A program made the translations under genes and the position numbers. The notes beneath the pieces were generated by a model, which was not told where the DNA came from, did no database searches, and worked only from the letters and a program-made list of their open reading frames with translations. From Ramlibacter sp. (GTDB taxonomy: Bacteria > Pseudomonadota > Gammaproteobacteria > Burkholderiales > Burkholderiaceae_C), in NCBI GenBank assembly GCA_026785815.1, contig JAJAZH010000450.1:1-5976 (forward strand): a DNA stretch of 5,976 nt. The letters run 5' to 3'. Positions 4,216 to 5,976 of this stretch are shown here, piece after piece (position 1 is the stretch's first letter; each line of letters opens with the position of its first letter).

Positions 4216-5976
4216 TCACGCCGGAACCGGCTGCCGTCGCAGGTATTGCAGCGTCAATGCCACCAGCACCAGGCCGATGCCCAGCAGGTCGGAGATGAGA
4301 GCCGGATAGACCAGCGCAAAGCCGGCCACGATCAGCATGCAACGTTCGATCCAGGTCGCACGCTTGAGCGCCCAGCCCTGGAAGCCGGCCGCCAGGGCCG
4401 CGACACCGAGTGCGGCCGTGAAGGTCACCTCGGCGATCGACCACCAGTTGGCGCTGGCAAGCGCTTTGGAAGAACCCATCAGCAACAATCCCTGCCCGCT
4501 CGGATCGAGCACGAACATGAAAGGCACGAGGAAAGCGGGGATGGTGTACTTCCAGCACTGCATCGTGGTCTTGTACGGATCGCCGCCGGTGATCGCGGCC
4601 GCGGCAAACGGCGACAGCGCAGTCGGTGGCGAGACCTCAGAGAGCACGGCGTAATAGAAGATGAACATGTGGGCGGCAAAATCGGGCACGCCGAGCTTGA
4701 TCAGCGCCGGCGCCGCAATCACCGCGCAGATGATGTAGGAGGCCGTCACCGGTACGGCCAGCCCAACGATCCAGACCACCAGTGAGGTGTAGATCGCCGT
4801 CAGCAGCAACGAGCCACCGGCCAGGTCGATCACGATCGAGCTGAACTTCAGGCCCAGCCCGGTGAGCGTGACCACGCCGACGATGATGCCGGCGCCGGCG
4901 CAGGTTGCCGCCACGTTGAGCACACCGACCGAGCCGGCTTGCAGCGCCTTGATCAGGTTCGAGTTCCAGAACTTGCGCCCGATCGAGCCGTTCCGGCTGA
5001 ACAGGTCGTACGGGACCAGCGCGCATTCCGGCCGCAACATGCTGGTGAGAAGCGCCACCACGGTCGCCCAGAACACCGAGAGCACCGGCGAGAAGCCCCA
5101 CATCATGAACACCACGATCGAGATCAGCGACAGGAAGTGGAACCAGTACTTGCGCGTCAGGTTCCAGACCGAGTCGACCTGCTCGAACACCGCGTTGCCC
5201 ATGCCGTACTTGCGAGCGTCGATCTCGACCATCAGGAACAGCGCGAGGTAGAACAGCAGCGTCGGGATCACCGCCATCAACAGCACGTCGAGATACGAGA
5301 TCTTCAGGAACTCGGCGATCAGGAAGGCGGCGGCGCCCAGCACCGGGGGCGAGATGATCGCGCCCAGCCCACCCGCGGCCAGCAAGCCACCGGCGGCATT
5401 GCGCTCATAGCCGACCTTGGCCAGCATCGGCCAGGCCACAGAGCCCAGGGTCACCGTGGTGGCGACACCGGACCCGGACGGTCCCCCCAGCAGAAACGAA
5501 GCCAATACCACGGTGCGGCCGGCGCCGGTCGGTTTGCCGCCCATCGCCGAAAAGGAAAAGTCGATGTAGAACTTGCCGGCGCCCGAAAACTGCAGGAAGG
5601 CGCCGAAGATCGTGAACAGGATGATCAGCGACGACGAGACGTCGACCGCGACCCCGAAGATGCCTTCGAGCGTCATGTAGAGATGGCCGATCAGGCGCCC
5701 GACCTCGTAGCCCTTGTGGGTCCAGGGCGCCGGCAGGTAAGCGCCGAACAGCGCATACAACACGAAGACGCTGGTCACGGCCGGCATGATCCAGCCGGTG
5801 GTGCGTCGCATGGCTTCCAGCACCAGCAAGATCAGGGCGATCCCGAAGAAGATGTCCCACGGGTTGGGCGTGGTGTTGCGGTCGTTGAAGTCGTCGCCGC
5901 CGACGATCACATAGGTCACCAGCGCGATTGCCAGCAGGGCGGCGATCCAGTCCCACCACATGACCCGGTGCCGGAA
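4216..5976 (-). CDS. TRAP transporter permease, fused DctQM type (5' end outside window)
   Basis: This is the membrane component of a tripartite ATP-independent periplasmic transporter, which uses the sodium gradient to import organic acids or similar solutes delivered by a binding protein. Numbering from M at 5961, the 581 residues visible begin with helices at about 3-20, 35-50 and 57-76. The M-domain follows: GIFGVAVDVSS (100-110), LLGGPSGSGVATT (157-169, the GxxSGS loop) and a helix block with ISPPVLGAAAFLIAEF (203-218). The second inverted half is near 346-460, with SEVSPPTALSPFA (441-453). About four further helices form the C-terminus (508-575). The frame is open through 5976 (codons F-R-H-R-V), and fused permeases of this type carry an extra N-terminal stretch of helices, so M at 5961 is probably internal and roughly 100 residues lie beyond the edge. 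Such fused permeases work with TAXI-family binding proteins, none of which is in view; the substrate cannot be told. It converges on metW with 12 bp between the stops and no visible terminator. Confidence 0.92.
   Translation of the reverse strand, partial: FRHRVMWWDWIAALLAIALVTYVIVGGDDFNDRNTTPNPWDIFFGIALILLVLEAMRRTTGWIMPAVTSVFVLYALFGAYLPAPWTHKGYEVGRLIGHLYMTLEGIFGVAVDVSSSLIILFTIFGAFLQFSGAGKFYIDFSFSAMGGKPTGAGRTVVLASFLLGGPSGSGVATTVTLGSVAWPMLAKVGYERNAAGGLLAAGGLGAIISPPVLGAAAFLIAEFLKISYLDVLLMAVIPTLLFYLALFLMVEIDARKYGMGNAVFEQVDSVWNLTRKYWFHFLSLISIVVFMMWGFSPVLSVFWATVVALLTSMLRPECALVPYDLFSRNGSIGRKFWNSNLIKALQAGSVGVLNVAATCAGAGIIVGVVTLTGLGLKFSSIVIDLAGGSLLLTAIYTSLVVWIVGLAVPVTASYIICAVIAAPALIKLGVPDFAAHMFIFYYAVLSEVSPPTALSPFAAAAITGGDPYKTTMQCWKYTIPAFLVPFMFVLDPSGQGLLLMGSSKALASANWWSIAEVTFTAALGVAALAAGFQGWALKRATWIERCMLIVAGFALVYPALISDLLGIGLVLVALTLQYLRRQPVPA

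Noticed and set aside
4198..4230. Small palindromes between metW and the TRAP gene as a shared terminator
   Set aside because: The stems are 3-4 bp and no T-run follows on either strand.
4184..4558. Minus-strand frame of 124 codons near the metW/TRAP junction
   Set aside because: It lies in a shifted frame within the TRAP permease gene, whose own frame has clear membrane helices and family motifs.

Overview
The window is GC-rich proteobacterial chromosomal DNA, most likely from a betaproteobacterium. I infer this from the metX-metW pair, the small RRM protein with a glycine-rich tail, and the sequence style of the Amt and TRAP proteins. No plasmid, phage, insertion-sequence, CRISPR or RNA-gene signature is visible. 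Almost everything is ordinary metabolism and transport. The points of interest lie in the leaders, in one broken gene and in one deletion-like scar.

Layout, left to right. (1) 18-490, minus strand: a cold-shock-type RNA-binding protein gene with a strong UUCG terminator behind it. Its leader of about 135 nt contains a hairpin able to mask the Shine-Dalgarno. (2) 673-1030: no intact gene, but two truncated 3' ends lying back to back. One is region 4 of an ECF sigma factor (minus strand) and the other is the C-terminus of a DoxX-like membrane protein (plus strand). (3) 988-2190, minus strand: an intact ammonium transporter gene with a near-ideal ribosome binding site. (4) 2337-2464: an extended -10 promoter, a SAM-II riboswitch and an intrinsic terminator. 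Together these form an attenuator for the methionine genes. (5) 2465-4203, plus strand: metX (homoserine O-acyltransferase) overlapping metW by ATGA. metW carries an in-frame TAA that cuts off its last 40 codons. (6) 4216-5976, minus strand: a fused DctQM-type TRAP transporter permease. It converges on metW with a 12-bp gap and is cut off by the window's right edge.

How the genes fit together. metX makes O-acyl-homoserine, the activated precursor of methionine, and metW is its usual partner. SAM, the end product downstream of methionine, would feed back through the riboswitch. The amt gene is divergent from metX and has no glnK beside it within the window. The TRAP permease is unrelated to the methionine genes; its extracytoplasmic binding protein, expected to be of the TAXI type, would lie beyond the right edge. 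I see no new multi-gene system. The observations most worth checking are the metW nonsense codon with a restart signal behind it, the sigma/DoxX scar (possibly a relic of a bufferin/gig-type operon), and the two leader RNAs.
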